This document shows, piece after piece, positions 10,840 through 24,110 of a DNA stretch of 64,000 nucleotides. Below the pieces are notes generated by a model. The model saw only the letters and a list, made by a program, of their open reading frames with translations, made no database searches and was not told the origin of the DNA. Position 1 is the first letter of the stretch. The number at the start of each line of letters is the position of its first letter. Origin of the DNA: Cryptomeria japonica. Taxonomy: Eukaryota > Streptophyta > Pinopsida > Cupressales > Cupressaceae. The stretch covers positions 598,613,335 to 598,677,334 of the forward strand of contig NC_081415.1 in the NCBI RefSeq assembly GCF_030272615.1, read 5' to 3'. The position numbers and the translations under genes were made by a program.

Positions 10840-13800
10840 CCACACGGCCCGGTTGTAGTCCGGCCGAACTTAGTCTGGTCAGACTACCCATAGTTGGCTG
10901 AAAGTGTGACACAGGTTCATGCATTTACCCTAATGTGATGGACTTAGAGACTGATCATAAGATTTGGATAAAATTGGAGACCTTGCATGAAGGTGATAGT
11001 CATGTGAAGATTCCTAAGTTGCAGAGCTTGAAGGGTAAATATGAGAACTTGAAGATGAATGACAATGAGGACATTACTTCTTTTATGCAGAAAGTGAATG
11101 AGCTTGTGTGTGGAATCAGATGTGCCAGTGGAGTAGTAGAAGAATCTAAGATTGTTGCTAAAGTGTTGAGATCCTTGCCTCTTGCTTACAAACATAAAGT
11201 TGATGCTATTGATGAGATATAGATTATGACAAATGTGACAAGAGACATGTTGATTGGTAAACTTGCTTCTTTTGAGCTGAGTGAGTTTGGAGACTCTCTT
11301 CCTAAGACCGAATCTGCATTCAAAGCTACTATTTCCAGGAAGAAGAGATACGATCTGGTAGAAAGTTCTACAAGAGTATCTAGGTATGAGAAAGAGATGG
11401 AAGATGAAGAAAGAGAGCTTCAAGAGCTTGAAGCACTTATTTCCAAAAGATTGCCTAAAGGTACCGGTAAGTATGAAGGGAAGTTACCTCTTAAATGTTT
11501 TCCATGCAATAAGATAAGACATTTTCCATCAAGGGGTCTAGAAAGAGAGAAATCCTAAGAAGCCATTTAAGCCATACAAACCTAAATATCATAAGAAGTG
11601 TTATTATGTTGTTGATGAAGGCATGAAAATGATGAGTCGGATAAGAGTAATTCAGGACATGAATTTGTGTTCATTTCTATCAAGGAAGATGATCTTGTAA
11701 ATACAAATTCTACAAGATGCATTAATGAGGAGAAAGCTTTAGCTGCTAAAGTTCAAGAGAAAGATGAATGGGTAATTGAAAGTGGTTTCTCTCATCATAT
11801 GATAGATGATAAGAGTAAATTTGTAAACTTTGAAAGGTATGATGGTGGTATAGTAAGATTTGGTGATAACAAAGCTTGTGTAATCTATGGTAGAGGCTCT
11901 ATTTCTCTTGATGGTAAGCACAATATTTATGATGTGTTGTATGTTGAAGGTTGAAAGCATAATATTTTGAGTGTTGGTCAAATGGTTGATAAGGGATATA
12001 ACTTACAATTCAAGAATAGCAAATGTGAGATCTTGAGTAGCTCCAGAACTGAAATTGCATCAGGTGCAAAGACTAGAGGTAATATATTTCACTTTAATGT
12101 TGGTGGTAAAAGTTGTTTGATTGCTCAGATTGATGAAAGTTGTTTATGGCATAAAAGAATGTGTCATATAAATTTTGATTATATGGTTAACATAAGTTCT
12201 ACTCAAGTAGTGAGAGGTCTACCGAAGTTAATAAAGCCTTCTAATCTGGTATGTAAGGAATGTAAATTAGGGAAGCAGACAAGAGTTACTTATAAGAGAA
12301 AATAGTATAATTATAATGGGTTGTTGGATCTTGTGCATACTGATCTATGTGGTACTTCTAGAGTAAGAAGCTTGCAGGGTGACAAATATTTCATGTCCCT
12401 AATTGATGATTATACAAGAATAATGTGGGTTACCTTCTTAAGGGATAAGTCTAAAGCATTGGAGAAGTTCAAGATTTTTAAAGCTAGAGTTGAAATTAAG
12501 ACTGAATTGAAGCTGAAGTGTCTGAGATCTGACAGAGGTGGATAATTCACTTCAGGTGAGTTTAATGCATATTGTGAAGAGCATGGAGTTAAGAGACAAT
12601 TATCTACTCCTATAACACCACAACAAAATGGTGTTATAGAGAAAAAGAATAGAACAATTCAAGAAGCTACTAGAACCATAATGATTCAAGGGAACGTTTT
12701 GCATGTGTTTTGGAGAGAAGTTGTGAGTACTCCAGTATACACTCTTAACCAATTAAATGTCAAAGGTGATAATGGTAAGACTCCTTATGAGTTATGGTTT
12801 GGTCATGCTCCTACTGTTAGATATTTCAGAATTTTTGGTAGTAAATTCTATATCAAAAGAGATGAAGATCTTTGAAAGTTTGATGCTAGATGTGATGAAA
12901 GAATATTTGTTGGTTACTCTACTAAAATTAAGGCGTACCGATGTTATAATAATATATTGAGAAATATGGTTGAAAGTGCTAATGTGAAGGTTGATGAAGG
13001 TAATGTGAGATAGATTAGATCTTGCAGATATGATTCTGATGATTAGGATGCCAGTTCAGATAAAGGAAAGCTAGTGCAGACCCAAAGTCAAGTTCAGATT
13101 GCTTCGAAAAAACCTGAGAATGACAATGAAGGTGCAGCTGTTAATGTAGAAGAAAGAGTTCAAGAACCTAAAATTCAAGAAAATCCTAAAACTCCCAAGT
13201 ATGTAAGGTTAAATCATTCAAAAAATCATATTAATGGTGATAAGAATAAAGGTGTGATGGCTAGGAGAAGACTTGCTAATGAAATTTGTTTGATTTATAA
13301 GATTAAACCTAAGAATGTTGATGAAGCATGTAAAAATGAAAATTGGATTAAATCTACGGAAGAAGAATTAAATCAGATAGAGAAAAATAATACATGGATT
13401 CTTGTTCCTAGACCTAAGGATAAAAATGTAATTGGAAATAAATGGGTATTCCAGAATAAGTTGAATGAACAGGGTGAAGTTGTCTAAAACAAAGCTAGAC
13501 TTGTTTGTAAAGGTTGTTCACATATGGAAGAAATTGATTATGAGGAGACTTTTGCTCCGGTAGATAGAATTAAAGTTGTTAGATAATTTCTTGCCTATAT
13601 TACTCACAAATATTTCAAGGTTTATTAGATGGATGTCAATTTAGCCTTTCTTAATGGTGAATTGGAAGAAGTCTACATTGAGCAACCGGATGGATTTCAG
13701 CGAATAGATGAAAAGGAAATGGTTTGTCAGTCGAAGAAAGCATTGTATGGATTGAAGCAAGCCCCTAGAGCCTATTATGCCAGATTGGATAAGTATTGAA

Positions 13801-14930
13801 TGAAGCTTGGATTCAATAAAGGTACTGTTGACAGTAATTTTTATTTCAAGATTGATCAAAATAACATTTTGGTTGAAGTTTTTGTTGAGGATATTTTCTT
13901 TGGAGGAAATGATTGCCTATGTAAGAAATTTGCCGAATAGATGCAGAATGAATTTGAGATGTCTATGATTGGTAAAATGAAATTATTTCTGGGATTGCAA
14001 ATTACTTGTTGGATAAAGGTATTTTCATATCTCGATCTAATTATGTGAAGGAATTGTTGAAGAAATTCGGGTTTGAAGACTCTAAACTTGTTGGTACACC
14101 TATGGTAACCAGATGTAAGCTGACAAAAGATGATGATTCTTCGAAAGCTAATCAGACTTGATATAGATCTATGATTGGTGATTTGTTGTATTTGAATCAG
14201 ACTAGACCTAATATAATGAATGTTGTGTGTCATGTTTCTAGATTTCAAGTTGATCCTAAGGAATCTAATGTTATTGCTATAAAAAGTATATTCAGATACT
14301 TGAAAGAGACAATTGATTTTGGTTTGTGGTATTCTAAGAATAATGACTTTACTTTGAGTGATTTTACATATGATGATTGGGCAAGTGATATTGATGACCG
14401 AAAAAGTACTACAGGTGGTGCATTCTTTTTGGGTAATAAGTTGGTCTCTTGGGCAATTAAGAAAAAAAATGCTATTTCTTTATCTACTGCAAAAGTTGAA
14501 TACATTGCTCCTACTAGCAATTGTACTCAGGTAATTTGGATGAAGCAGATGTTGAAGGATATATGACTTTCTTATGATGAGCCTATTGCTATATACTATG
14601 ATAATTCAAGTGCTATCAATATTTTAAAGAATCTGGTGTTGCATTCCAAAACAAAGCATGTATATCAATCAAGTTTCATTTCTTGAGAGAGAAGGTCAGT
14701 GAGAAAGAAGTCAAATTGGAGTATATATCTACAAAGGAACAGATTGCATACATCTTTACGGAGCCTTGCCAAAAGATACTTTTGAGTATCTCCAAGAGAA
14801 GTTAGGGGTGATTGTACCTCCTAATAAGAACTAAGATGCATGGATTTGTATCAGTCTGGTGAACGTCATAGAGATATCTTATGCTCTGAATTGATGAAGT
14901 GAAGTTGCTACTTAGGGGGAGTAGTCAGTG
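10840..14930 (+). pseudogene. 5'-truncated Ty1-copia polyprotein, copy B
   Basis: This is the duplicate of the copia fragment at 3885-7975. Gag begins at 10935 and is stopped at 11220. Its zinc knuckle has lost the last Cys (CFPCNKIRHFPSRG), which copy A keeps. The protease reads WVIESGFSHHM, again without the catalytic Asp, so that loss predates the duplication, as does the TAA in the integrase GGEF motif (12542) and the TAG after YKRK (12303). Reverse transcriptase keeps KKALYGLKQAPRAYYARL, but YVDD has become FVED. RNase H is readable from 14171 to 14566 (DDWASDIDDRKSTTGG). A polypurine-like AGGGGGAG precedes 14921. Copy-specific stops are many. Confidence 0.9.
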
Positions 14931-16480
14931 TTGCTTATTCGTATGTTCAGATTTGTGGGGAGAGAAGCTTGATTCCTGAGACTTTGTCATTGATGTCAAA
15001 GGGGGAGAGAAGCATGTGAAAAACTCTGTGAGAGAGTAGAGCATTTTGATATTTGAGTTGCTTGTCTAACAGGGAGCTAATCCTTGTGATTTTGAGGGAG
15101 ATTGTTGTAAAATTGATTTCTATATTTGCATTGATTGTTTTTCACATTCATATGTTGCCATCAATGTCAAAGGTGGATATTACTAGATGTTACTGAGAAG
15201 ATTGATGGAATGATGTGTTGTCATTGATGTCAACATATTCTCCTGTGTATTCTAATTTTGCAGTTTGATGGAATGAATTGGTTTAGAATGTGTTTTGTAG
15301 ATGAGCTAATACAGATTAAAGGGTTCTCGGTATGTTGTCTATAGATGATTCATTCCCATTTGTAGAGGTCTACGTGATGTTTTGATCGAGCTATGAGATC
15401 TAGTATTGAGGGTGTTATTCAATTGTTCATGTTATTTGGTACTCTGGTTTGTGCTCTGTATTGCTCCAGAATTGCTATGTCTTTAGTTGGGGATGTCTGG
15501 GATGAGTTCTAGACGTTGATGTGTGTGCTCAGTTTGACTAGTTCATGATTTGGAAATCCACGAGCAAATCTTTCAAGTTGACAGTCAGTTATTTTGATGT
15601 TCTTAAGCTCTAATAATGAGATGATGATGATTCTGTTAATCTGAGTTGTTGCGGTTGTTGTGGTGCAGTTCATGTTGCTTGTGAGTATCTCTAGATCATG
15701 TTCTATGCATATTTGTGGTCTGTATTAATTATTATACACGTTATTGAAAATTTTATTTGTCCGATGATGTTTTTCATGTTAAGCGACATTCTTGGTGGTT
15801 GTAGCATGTTGAGGATGATCAAGGCATAATTGTTGGAGGTGTTGCATGTTTGCAGTATTGATTTGGGTCCAGACTATGTCTTAGTCGACATTGTTTTGGT
15901 CTGCATGTATTGTTGTAGTGTGTAACATTATTATTTTGTAATTTGTATTAAGGGTTTAGCCGACCTATATTTCATGGGTTGAGGATTTTTATAAATAAAT
16001 GTAATAATCATGTAAGATGTATGTTTGCGAATATCTGCGATCTTTGAGAGTGTGTATGATCTAGTTGTATGTGCAAATAAGTGATTTGATCTTTCGAAAG
16101 TGTGAAGGAGAAAAGAGAAGTGTTGCAGAGAAGACTGTGAGCTTAATCGAAATTGTACTCAAGCATATGGAGATGTTATTTTGGTAGTTCATGTGATCTA
16201 GATTGTTTTCTGAATAATTTTGTAAGTTAGTGAGACTTCCTATAAGGTAGTGAGCCTTCCCTAAATATTGTATCCTTTCTGGGTTTCTTATTTTGAGTAT
16301 TCAGATATAGGTAGTGTGTCTGGATACATGTGTATTCCCCATTCTAATATTTGCATGTACTCCTAACAGGGTATTATCTCATTGTGGCTAGGTTCCTACT
16401 GTGGTTTTTCCCTTAACCGGGTTTTCCATGTCAAAAATTTGGGTGTTATGTGTGTTATTGATGTGGTTTTGTTACATGTT
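14931..16480 (+). mobile_element. Copia 3' region and probable 3' LTR
   Basis: Downstream of copy B come a second purine tract (CAAAGGGGGAGAGAAG near 14998) and a region with LTR features: GTTGTCATTGATGTCAACA (15218), a TATA-like TTATAAATAAATG near 15990, and a processing-region phrase GTGGTTTTTCCCTTAACCGG (16399) followed by GTTTTCCATGTC. The same phrases occur in the solo LTR at 59557-61864. The LTR start is uncertain: TGTT at about 15104 or 15188. The 3' end is not clear and appears truncated near 16480. No matching 5' LTR is present in the window. Confidence 0.55.
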
Positions 16481-19400
16481 TTAACTGGTGAAAAGCAAGT
16501 GAATTGAGAGATGAAAATCATAGGATAAGGGTACTAGAAGCATGGTTAGGATTGATTGAAAAGAGAGCTCAATTTATAGGACAAAAGTATCCAAATTTGA
16601 AAAAGGGAAATTGATTCACAAATTGGCATGATTATGACAATATAAATGACAAATTTCTATGCCAAGAGGATGACAAATTGAGAGCAATTTGTGCCTCTCA
16701 ATTATGACAAATTGGGGAGAGAAAAAGTGCCATTTGATTTATGACAAATTGGGAGCAAAAAGAGCTCATTAACTTATGACAAATTGGAGAGGGAAAATAG
16801 CCTTTCAATTATGAAAAATTTAGCACAAAAGGGGATGCTAATTAGGGGGGGAAATTGGGTGGGGAAGGGGGGGCAATTAGTGGGAATTTGAATTTTGAAA
16901 ATTAGTAAATTAGGTGTCATGAATTAGGTGGAATTTAATTAAAAAATTCACATTTATTAATTTATTCACACGAGAAAAACAAATTATCCAACTAAATGAT
17001 TAATTAAATTGTGACATAGGATAAATAAATAAATTTGTTTAACCTAAGGGTAAGTGTTGATAGGATCAAATGAATTAATCATAAAACCCTAGGAAGAAAA
17101 TAACTTAGAAATGAAATTAGGTCTTGACACAATTAAAGGATAATTTGACAAAGAAATTGATCATAATCAAATGACAAGGATTTGATATCGATATGACAAA
17201 GATTGATGATGAATTGACCAAAGATGACAAAATGATAAAATTGATAGAGGATGATTAATAAAGGATCAATGACTGATTGATCCAAAAGTGACAAAGATTG
17301 ATGACTGATTGAGATTGATGATAAATTGATAAAAGGTTGATTTGATGAAGGTTGACTTGATAAAGACCAATGAAAAATCAATCTAGATTGATAAAGAGAT
17401 TGATAATTGACGACTGCAAAGGGATCCAAAATGATTCAAATTGATTGACAATTGACCAAGGATGATTGACAGTTGATTAAAAATGATAAAGACCTAGGAC
17501 AAAACCCTAATTTGACACCAAGTAGGGTTGATGATGTCCAATTGACATGATGAGATTGATCATGACCAATGATTGCAATTCAAAAATGATATTGATAAGA
17601 CCCAATTGAAATGCAAGATAATTGGAATCAAATAGGGAAGAAACACAGAAGAATGACATGATGTTGACAAATGATAAAAGATAAAATGCATGACATAGAA
17701 GAAATGTTAATAGAATGTGAAAATCCTAAAATAAGGTCGCGCAGACATGTTAAAGTATGCCACTGCAAGCATTGACCATTTTTAGATGCCTACATTTTTC
17801 CCCTCTTTGAGACAATGCAATTATGAGCATTGTTTCAAAGAACAATTAAGAAGTATGCCCCCTCAAGGAATTGGCAGGAAAAATCCAGAAAAGAGGCCAA
17901 TTGATCAACAATAATGCCAAAATTAGACCAAGATGATTGCAAGGACTGATGGAAGAAATGTTAGTAGGAAGCAAAAAATAGATGAAGAAACCTTTCTTTC
18001 ACAAATGCACAATGTAGGTGAGATTATTTATTTGATATGACAGAATATATGCAGCGCACCATGGCAATGAAGGCCAGGGCAATAGAGCAATCCCTTTGCA
18101 TAAAACAAACACATTGCAGACAAGGAATGACTCTACATTTCATCTTCACAGTATTCTAAAAAGGAACCAAAATCTATTATTATTTATTAAAAAAAAATGA
18201 AAATTCAATTGTAGAAAAGGGTAAATGAAATAGTACATAAGAAAAATCTTACACAAAACCTCATGACTAACAAAAAACCTAGTTTTATTTTGTGATTGAA
18301 ATTCCATGAAAATATTATTTGTTTACTTATTTTTTCAAGAACGTATATATATATACCTTCTTAAGATTTATACTCCATATTCATTTAAACTAGAGTTATA
18401 AATATTTGTATTCATAATTTCATTGAAAATGCATTTGGAAAAGAACAATATAAATAATATCATGTTCATTATGTATAAAAAGCCATGAAGTTTTAGATTT
18501 GTAATGGAAAATAACAATCATTACCATATCATGTATCATCATAGGTGAATATTTCATTAAAATGTAGACAAGCATGATGAAAGAGTAGTTAAATTCATTT
18601 GGCATACTTGTGAATGTCTACATTTTATGAATTATATTAATTTTTTTTGCATATTTTTAAGAAAGGGTGTGCCAAATATGGGTAAACATAGAAGGATGAT
18701 CCTCTTTATGGAAAAGTATCCTAGCAAAATTTATTAGTATGTTTCTCTGTCATATACTTATAATAGGGCATTGCATTATCGTATTTCTAGATATTCATGT
18801 AGATTTATTAGGTTGCACCAAGATTTCTATCATGTCATTCTTTCTAGGTAGCTAGGCTCTTCGTGTAAGGTGTTGGTGCTTCCAACTAATGTCTCCAAAC
18901 AATCTCTATGAGTACTCAATCTCAATTGTCAATGGTTTGTATCAGAGGCCAACTAATAGGAAATTAACTAGGGATAAGGAACTAGTTATATCCTCTACAC
19001 TTTAGGCTCTATTAGACCTAGGTGGTAAACCTTTAAGGAATACTTCATAATCTTAATTCTTTTCAATGAGTATTGCAGAAAATATGCTCTTCAATATTTA
19101 AGATAATCATATCATTATTAGACTTGATTGGATATGGCTTTAATCCTTGACTTATACACTCTGAATCACTTTGAGAACATACAATTCTAGTATTGAAACT
19201 TAAAAATTCAAAATAAAAATCATTGTAAAAGATAATTTATTTGATTCTTTCTTATGCCAAGGTTAACAATACAAAGGACTTGACAAGTGCCTATCCATTG
19301 GGCTAGATGAACCATTATTACAATATAAAATATGGACACATTGCAATATCCATAATCAGAAACATCATTCGCCTATATGACTAATATCTGATATTAATCA

Positions 19401-19900
19401 TGGCATGAAAATGAATTAGCAAGTTATGTCATGTAGTCTAATATGATCTCTACAAAACCTTTGTGAATGATTGAAGCATCAAATCTTCTACTTTAGAAGA
19501 AGCCTAAAATCATATAAATCAGCAACATAGTGCAGAGGTGAAATAAAAAAAGATCCTTGATCATTGGTTCAACAAGATTTTGGAGTATACATTATGGAGG
19601 TAACTTAAAAAATATTTAAATTCATTTCAAGATGCTTTGAAATTGCACAGAATCACATATCAATTGCAAAGAGACTAAAAATAGAGCATAAAATTGAATC
19701 AAAACTATATTGTAGACCAGTGGACTTTAGTATGCAAGTTCACTCTTAGTAAGTCTAAACCCATATATCTAGAGACTTGACACAAGGCCTTGATTATCCT
19801 TTTATAGGATAAGGATGCCACAAGCTTTGGTCCTTTTACAATCTCAAGAAGGCAGTTGGTGACCGCTTGACAGGAAAAGGACAAACAACTTTTTGGATAA
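16481..19900. other. Intergenic, low-complexity and LTR-like remnants
   Basis: No gene is visible. From 16600 to 16810 the phrase ATGACAAATTG recurs. From 17100 to 17620 the sequence is a loose repeat of ATTGAT and TGACAAAG units. Around 17780-17900, CCTACATTTTTCCCCTCTTT and a purine-rich tract resemble the end of a Ty3-gypsy LTR, but I cannot set ends. From 18000 to 19900 the DNA is AT-rich, without frames longer than about 70 codons or recognisable motifs. Confidence 0.4.
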
Positions 19901-19929
19901 TTTGATAGGAACATACATTCTCCTTCTTA

Positions 19930-21400
19930 TCTCTATAGGTGGTATCTATTGCAGATGATCTAGAATCCTCCTTTTCTCTCATCAAACTTGGACTCTAACA
20001 GAGCCTCTGTCATCTCAGTGACAACTTTCTTCTCCATTCTAGCTGCATCAAACCTTAATTGGTCCATTTCTTTCCTCATCCTTGAAATATCAAGTCTAGC
20101 TTGAACTAAATCATTTTTTGATCTCATGCCTTCCTCAGAAGGATATTCTTGTACAGTTGGAGATTTGTATGTGGGCCCTGAATACAGTTGACCCTCAAGC
20201 CGCTTCACTCTATCCCTTAGGATCTAGAGTTCTTCATGTATCTTTAGTGCCACCTTGTGGGCAAACTTAGCTGCATTCATTGACATATCAGTAGCCTCAA
20301 TGGCAAAGGTGTTTGCTAGTGCCCTCTTTATAAGAAAATTTCCACAGAGTCTATCTATTTCTTGGGTCATTGTTGGCCTCCATGTTACTAGATACAAGCA
20401 CCACATAGCTAGTTGATCCAAATGATCATCAAAGATTGTTTCAGAAAGCAACTTTTGTTTTTGCTCCAGATCCATGCTCTCTAAATCTATATCATTCCTT
20501 CTCCTTAAAATATCAAATGCAATTGCAGAGAAAATGGCTCATCCTTCCAATAAAAGTATAGCACTCTTCTTTACCAGTTGTCTTCCCATCTCAGGGGTCA
20601 TGACAACCAATTGTTCCTTGCATTCTTTAGGAGCTCCACCTTCACTCTTAACCTCTTCCCCTCTTCCAAGTGATCAAGCTAAATCCCTTTTATTTTTTGC
20701 ATCTCATCCACAATGTTCCTAATCATAAAATGTTGAAACTCCTTTGTGTGAATGAAGCTATCATCACTCATGGACTCTTCACAAGCATAAGCCTTATATC
20801 TTCAATGAGATCCCCTCCCAAATTGAAATAATCAAGGGCCCACTCTTGAGAAGGGTCTTTAATTCGTACACCAAGTCTGGTGTCAAATCTATGTGTGGGT
20901 AGAGGTGCTTCACCTTAATAAACAAATTCCTCATAAGACTAAAAAGGTATATCCCTCTTAGGAGATAAAGTGTGCAAAAGTGTCACTGCTCTAGGACTCT
21001 CTAGGACAAGGAGAGGTGGTCCACTTGGGGAGGATGAAGCAACCATTTGCCTCTTCATAGAAACTTCAACAAGTAGTCTTAGTGGTGGAAGAGGCTCTTG
21101 AGAAAGGGGTTGTGATGTCTTAGTAGTGAGGGGAGCAGATGATGATTCATCAAATCCAGGTGGAAGTGATGGTGGAGGCGAAGTTGGTCCAATGGGAGAA
21201 CCAATTGAGTGAGGTGAGTCAAGCTATTCTTACTCAATTACTTGCACTTAAGGCTCCACCACTCTAGGTATTTGATGAGGCAATGGCATCTGGTCCACAT
21301 CAATATAGGCATTGAAGATGGCTTTTATCTTCAGTCCAAGTATCAAAATCTGGTCCCATGAAGGGGAATAAGAGTTGTCAACTCTTCTCTTCTATTTTTT
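19930..21400 (-). pseudogene. Coiled-coil ORF family, copy 1 (C-terminal part, decayed)
   Basis: Minus-strand frames here match the C-terminal half of the ORF at 40588-42270. The block VMTPEMGRQLVKKSA (about 20600) parallels DMTPEKGRRLLKEAG; DDSFIHTKEF parallels DDGFASSREF; AMWCLYLVTWRP parallels LQWALYPKGKRP; and a proline-rich LPPGFDES near 21160 parallels YPPGFEAE. Two longer open pieces (20475-20224 and 20208-19960) are joined by a stop. The second is a heptad-like coiled coil (DISRMRKEMDQLRFDAARME). Several frame changes lie between 20480 and 21300. No enzyme motif is visible; the family is unrecognised. Confidence 0.6.
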
Positions 21401-21739
21401 TGAATAATGTATCTTGTACCACCTCTCTTTTTTCTTCAGGACTTCATTGTAATTTGAGGTATAAATTTCTTATAACTTGGTCCTCTTCATCATACCACTC
21501 ATTCTAATGGGTCTTAGCCTTGCTAAGAATTTGCACAAACCATTTTTAATCATAGAATCCAGGGAAAACTTTAAGAAACCCCCCCCCCCCTTGAACAAGG
21601 TGTAAAAACCTAGCGAAAGTTGTATAATTCCCAAGGAAATTTTTGATTTTACTAGTGAATTTTTGTGGTTTACGGAGAAAAAATAATAATCTCCATTGGC
21701 GAATTAGCTATGATCGCTCAAAGTTTGTGAAAAATCCTG

Positions 21740-21965
21740 GTGAATTGTAATGTTTTTAAAACCAAAAAAATATTTGCATGGGCGAATTGTAATGTTTTTA
21801 AAACTAGAAAAATATTTGCATTGGATATTTCAACCTATTTTCAAACCATTAAAAAAAAATATTGGCGATTTCAACCTATTTTCAAACCATAAAAATAAAA
21901 TATTGGCGATTTCAAGCTATTTTCAAACCATAAAAAAATATATTGGCAATTTTAAGATATTAAGT
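21740..21965. repeat. Two short tandem arrays
   Basis: A unit of about 40 bp (GGCGAATTGTAATGTTTTTA plus an A-rich tail) occurs about twice. A second unit of about 43 bp (TTGGCGATTTCAACCTATTT plus TCAAACCATAAAAA) then occurs three times. The array follows a 13-base C run (21586-21598). The open frame across it is repeat-derived. Confidence 0.7.
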
Positions 21966-22259
21966 CATTAAAACACGTGGCACACAGTCGTCAACTCTCT
22001 ACCTGAAAGACTGCCCATTAGAAAATTTCGCGACCTAAGCCCTTATGAATCTATCTCCAACTCGCAAGCTGAAAATGTTAAGCCTTCATAACCTCGAGAT
22101 CTAGCGACTGAGGGAAATTGAACTACCACTTGCCAATTCTCGACCACAAAATGTTAAGTCCTCGTCACCACAGTGACTTGGAGATAGTGGTAACTTTAGC
22201 CCTTGTCGCATACTCGCCAACATAAAATTGTTTATCTCTTAACCGCTAGCACTTCACTT

Positions 22260-22716
22260 GCAAGCTCGTGGCTTGATCAGGTCTTCAAACATTTAACTTC
22301 ATGAGCTAGTGATAACCATAAAACTTAACCACAAACTGTCTAGTCGCTAGCTCGCAACCTAAAAATGCTAACATTAAACAAACATGAGAGCTAGCGACAA
22401 CTATATGAAATGAGTTACTCACTAACTCTCACAGCTATAATGTATGACATCAGACCAACTCGAGACCTCGGGACCAAAGCAATTTCATTAACAATCTCTA
22501 GCTCAGTAACATAAAACGCTAACACCCAAAAAGCTAGAGACCTCGCGATGTAAACCCAAACCAACTTGTTGCCAGCTCGTGGCTTGATCACATCTTCAGA
22601 CATTTTACCTCGTGAGCTGGCAATAACCATAAAACTTAACCACAAACTATCTAGTCGTTGGCTCGCAACCTAAAAATGCTAACATTAAACAAACATGAGA
22701 GCTAGCGACAACTGTG
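22260..22716. repeat. Direct repeat, about 145 bp, 313 bp apart
   Basis: The stretch starting CTCGTGGCTTGATCAGGTCT (about 22264) and ending GAGAGCTAGCGACAACT (about 22402) returns at about 22577-22714 with a few substitutions, including the phrase CCTAAAAATGCTAACATTAA in both. The surrounding 22020-22730 is rich in CTAGCGA and CTCGCAA motifs. No coding potential is seen. Confidence 0.75.
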
Positions 22717-23662
22717 GTGGCAAGCTAATATGTATGAGGAATTTTTAAGGCTTGGATGTCGACTCATTCCTAAGGGACTAGTTTGAAGGTTTCTCCTGAG
22801 TTGAGGTTGATTAGACAAGTGAGGACGATAGTTTCAAAGGCATAAAAGGATTGGATAGCTTCTGAGTTAGAGATGGGAGATCACAGATTTCTCTAAGAAA
22901 TCAAAGCCCAGGTTTCTTGCACGAGTGTTTCAAAATGCATCTTGATTTAAGCGGGACGAAATGGGTCCTTGAATGCTTATAATGTTTTAATTGATATTGG
23001 TGAATTCGTCCGACACATGCAATGAACATTTAATTTACCGTTGGCGAATTAGGTCCTGAGTACATTGTCATTTTACTATTTCTGGCTAATAATGGAGGTG
23101 ATCTAATACCCATGTCTGAGTGATTCCAGGCGAATATTACAGGCATGCACATCGAACGGTGTGTGGTCAATGGTGAAGCCAAAATACAGTGTACCGTTAA
23201 CCCCAAAATTCCGGGCGATTTGACCACTATGTTGCCCCAAACTATTTGCCATTTCCTAAAAAAAAACCACGGAATTCGCCAATTGGCAAAGATTCGCCGC
23301 TAAAAAACTCTAATAGAATCTATATTTGGCTCGGGGAAGGTTATACTTGTTCAACATGTTATCCAAGATATCATAGGCTCTCCTATTAGTATAGTGGTAC
23401 ATTCCTACCTTGAATTGAGAAGGAAGGGGTGAACCCTTCTTGTGAGTTCCCACTCACTAGTACATTCGGGTCAAAATTTCGACGGCAAATCGTCGAAATT
23501 CCGACGCATTTTTGTCGCACTACCGACAAAAAAAGCTGTCGAAAACTTTTTGTCAGAAGTTCTAACTATCCCTGTGGTCGTCACAATTCTGACATCAGCC
23601 CCATCCTTTCCAACGGTCACCATTGATACTCATACCTAGAAAGAATACCGTCTTGATCTCGG

Positions 23663-23887
23663 GCTACTGTCGGAATTTCGACATCAAAGCGTAAAAATTC
23701 TAACAGAGGAGTGTCGTCGAATGCACAACATCCTCATCGGAACTCTCCTGGAGGTCATTGTAATTCTAACCCTTTGGTGTCAGAATTACGACGGCCTCCA
23801 AGAGAGTTCCGATGAGGATGCTATGCATCCGACGACACTCCTCTGTCAAAATTTTTACGCTTTGATGTCGAAATTCCAACGATAGGC
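23663..23887. repeat. Long inverted repeat (foldback, arms about 108 bp)
   Basis: The left arm (about 23663-23772) and right arm (about 23776-23887) are near-perfect reverse complements separated by only a few bases (CTTT). For example, TCGGAATTTCGACATCAAAG on the left pairs with CTTTGATGTCGAAATTCCAA on the right, and CATCCTCATCGGAACTCTCC pairs with AGAGAGTTCCGATGAGGATG. The outer sequence back to 23465 is also rich in GTCGGAATT and TTCGACG motifs. It could be a MITE/foldback element, part of CACTA-like subterminal repeats, or a hairpin-RNA locus. Confidence 0.85.
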
Positions 23888-23929
23888 TGATTTTTTAGAA
23901 AAAAAAAAAATTTATAGAAAAAGATTGGC

Positions 23930-24110
23930 ATTGGTATCTCTATTCTATCTCTCTTCTCTATCCCTCTCTACTATCTCTCTTCTCTCTCCCCTCTCTAGGT
24001 CTCTTTCTCCATCCCTCTCTTCTTCTCTCCCTCTCTACTTCTCTTTCTCTACCCTCTCCAGGTCATTATCTCTTCCTCTCACCCTCTCTCTCTCTCTCAC
24101 CTCTAGTCTA
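23930..24110. repeat. Polypyrimidine (CT-rich) tract
   Basis: About 180 bases of almost pure pyrimidine on the plus strand (TCTCTCTTCTCTATCCCTCT and similar). A Leu-Ser open frame across it is compositional. Such tracts can form triplex (H-DNA) structures. Confidence 0.8.

Larger units (their letters stand above)
8022..14990. repeat. Tandem segmental duplication, copy B (about 6.95 kb)
   Basis: This is the second copy of the unit starting at about 950. It begins within the exon 2/intron 2 boundary of the minus-strand pseudogene and repeats the same order: pseudogene, microsatellite, copia polyprotein. Unlike copy A, its right side continues into further retrotransposon sequence after GAGAAGCTTGA, so copy B carries the original right flank and copy A the original left flank. 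This is the pattern left by unequal exchange or template switching. Confidence 0.85.
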
